Positions 62,690 through 64,000 of a DNA stretch of 64,000 bases are shown one piece after another (positions within the stretch are counted from its first letter, which is position 1; each line of letters begins with the position of its first letter). Origin of the DNA: CAWKEY01 sp963696315 (GTDB taxonomy: Bacteria > Pseudomonadota > Gammaproteobacteria > Methylococcales > Methylomonadaceae); NCBI GenBank assembly GCA_963696315.1, contig CAVOJU010000045.1:38231-102230 (forward strand). Direction: 5' to 3'. Under the pieces are notes generated by a model. It worked only from the letters and a program-made list of their open reading frames with translations, was not told where the DNA came from and did no database searches. Position numbers and translations under genes: made by a program.

Positions 62690-63675
62690 TCACTCTCCAC
62701 AGACGATGCCCATGACCCGCAGCAGATTTTCACCCAAGACCTTGCGCACCACGGCTGGCGCATGGCCGTGCTCCAGCAAGCTCATGGTAATGCGCGGGTA
62801 GGCGGCTGCATCCGGCAAATCCACAGGCATCGTCCAGCCGTCGAAGTCGCTGCCGATGGCCACATGATCTGGCCCAACTTGCGCCAGCATATACTCGATG
62901 TGAGCTACCACATCGGCCAGCGTCGCCTGTTCCGGCTGGTTCTGGTTGAGAAACGAAGTCACAAAGGTGACGCCGATCACCCCACCCCGAGCCGCAATGG
63001 CCTCAAGCTGGGCATCGGTCAGGTTGCGCGGGTGAGGACGAAGGGCAAACGCGTTGCTGTGGCTGGCGATGATCGGCTGCTCGCTGATGGCCAGGACATC
63101 GTTCACCCCAGCGGGCGAAAGGTGGCTGACGTCGATGAGCATGCCCAGCCGGTTGCATTCTGCCACGACCTTGACGCCAAACTCGGTGAGACCGCCGTTG
63201 GTGCGCCCTTCGGCCACCCCGTCGCAGGCCGCGTTGCGATGATTCCAGGCCAGGCCCAGGTTGCGCACGCCCAGGCGATAGAACTGGCGCAGCACGCCGA
63301 TACTGGCGTCCAGCGCTTCGGCGCCTTCCAGGCCGGCGATGGCGGCGATCTTGCCGGCGGCCTTTGCACGACGCACATCGCCCGCATTATTCGCAATCAC
63401 CAGTTGCTCGGGCAGTTGGTCGGCCGATAGATGGAGTTGATCGAGGCGCTCCAGCGCGTGGGTCACGGCGCCATGCCGCTGGTAGGGGTGGGCACATAAC
63501 AGGCGAAGAACTGGGCGTTCACGCCGCCCTCGCGCAGACGGGGCAAGTCAATGTGTCCCTCGTCGCTGCGGTCGCCCAACCACCGCCCTTGCTCAAGTTG
63601 ATCGCCGATGCTGTCACAGTGGCCGTCGATGACCATTGCGTCGAAGTGCAATTCCAGGGCACTATTCATGTCCAT
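62690..63675 (-). pseudogene. Membrane dipeptidase (peptidase M19), frameshifted
   Basis: From ATG 63675 with AAGGAGAG upstream. The first frame has the zinc HxD in IDGHCDSIGD and DLPRLREGGVNAQFF. From about 63,470 the second frame holds ALERLDQL, LIDVSHLS, ASHSNAFALRPHPRNLTD and AIGSDFDG. One missing base near 63,485 gives the fused YQRHGAVTHAL. Corrected length about 328 aa, standard for M19. Confidence 0.88.
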
Positions 63676-63688
63676 ACAAGTTCTCTCC

Positions 63689-64000
63689 TTACCCACGCCG
63701 ACGCTGTTTGCTGGCCGCCTTGCGGCTCTGAACAAAGGGCAGTGCTCGCGCTCGGCAAACTGCTGTACCAGGGCGTAGAAGCGCTCGCGGTCTGCTTGCT
63801 GGATGACCGCCACGGCGTCACCGTTTCGACCGCGTACGGATAGCCCGCCCCCACCACGCACTCGGCGCGCACCAGGTCGATCACGTCCGATAGGCCCCGC
63901 CTCCACCAACCAGATCGGCATTTCGACGCGCGCTGGCGGTCGATCCGCGGCCAGATGAAGATAGGTAAACGCAACCTGGCGGTAGAAGTCGGCCATTGTG
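63689..64000 (-). pseudogene. NurA-like nuclease, C-terminal part (partial)
   Basis: Pieces in two or three frames rebuild HLAADRPPARVEMPIWLVEAG, LVRAECVVG-GYPYAVET, DAVAVIQQADRERFYALVQQF and QSRKAASKQRRRG before a TAA at 63689. This is the C-terminal pattern of NurA-domain proteins (dsDNA end resection with HerA), best known in archaea and Chloroflexota-type bacteria. It continues outside the window. Several small indels are required, so the call is moderate. Confidence 0.55.

Overview
Most of the window (about 1-60,945) reads as one gammaproteobacterial chromosome segment of about 50-55% GC. The evidence is conserved gammaproteobacterial synteny: mreBCD-mrdA-rodA-mltB-rlpA-dacA-dat-ybeD-lipB-lipA, pstSCAB-phoU, rluD-pgeF, bamD, rdgC, darP, hslO, cysH and gshA. 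A methylotrophic (Methylococcales-like) host is only a guess. The last 3 kb (about 60,945-64,000) is GC-richer and carries fragments or genes of a different flavour: an rsfS tail, an AI-2E-type transporter, an M19 dipeptidase and a NurA-like tail. It joins the first part inside two broken genes, so it looks like a contig chimera with a Chloroflexota-like genome, or an illegitimate recombination.

Layout. 1-4,561: membrane protein, YigZ/IMPACT protein, trpS, PilZ protein, queD, DUF1249 (YqiB-like) gene. 4,562-7,284: an AT-richer MltD-like transglycosylase bracketed by a 166-bp direct repeat of the DUF1249 3' end. 7,363-10,673: an IS1380-like element with a 5-bp target duplication, interrupted by an IS3-family element. 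10,766-13,420: toxin-antitoxin-like DUF4160/DUF2442 genes and a frameshifted SWIM zinc-finger gene. 13,487-23,412: glpK, recQ, gshA, cysH, a lipoprotein, hslO, msrA, an unlisted 54-aa minus-strand ORF with its own terminator, and a DUF2797 gene. 23,449-26,010: a degenerate LapG-like peptidase and then, on the minus strand, an integron gene-cassette cluster without an integrase (CALIN) with two clear attC sites. 26,288-26,610: a dispersed repeat.

26,625-30,466: gatCAB, with an Uma2-type nuclease gene between gatA and gatB. 30,577-42,260: the rod-shape/cell-wall cluster followed by the lipoate genes. 42,339-48,343: darP, a small membrane protein, a hypoxanthine-DNA glycosylase, rdgC, two L,D-transpeptidases around an Lpp-like lipoprotein, and pgm. 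48,395-51,843: ZIP transporter, pgeF, rluD, bamD. 51,951-58,642: the phosphate-uptake system phoU-pstBAC-pstS. 58,801-60,945: phosphopantetheinyl transferase, a tartronate-semialdehyde-reductase-like gene and a truncated hyi.

The main functional theme is envelope building: MreBCD/PBP2/RodA elongation, MltB, MltD-like, RlpA and DacA peptidoglycan trimming, and Lpp tethering by L,D-transpeptidases. Many normally indispensable genes (gatB, pgm, hslO, dacA, rlpA, pstS, ZIP) carry single-base frameshifts. These occur on both sides of the 60.9-kb junction, so they are more likely sequencing indels than real pseudogenes. No tRNA, rRNA or CRISPR array was seen.
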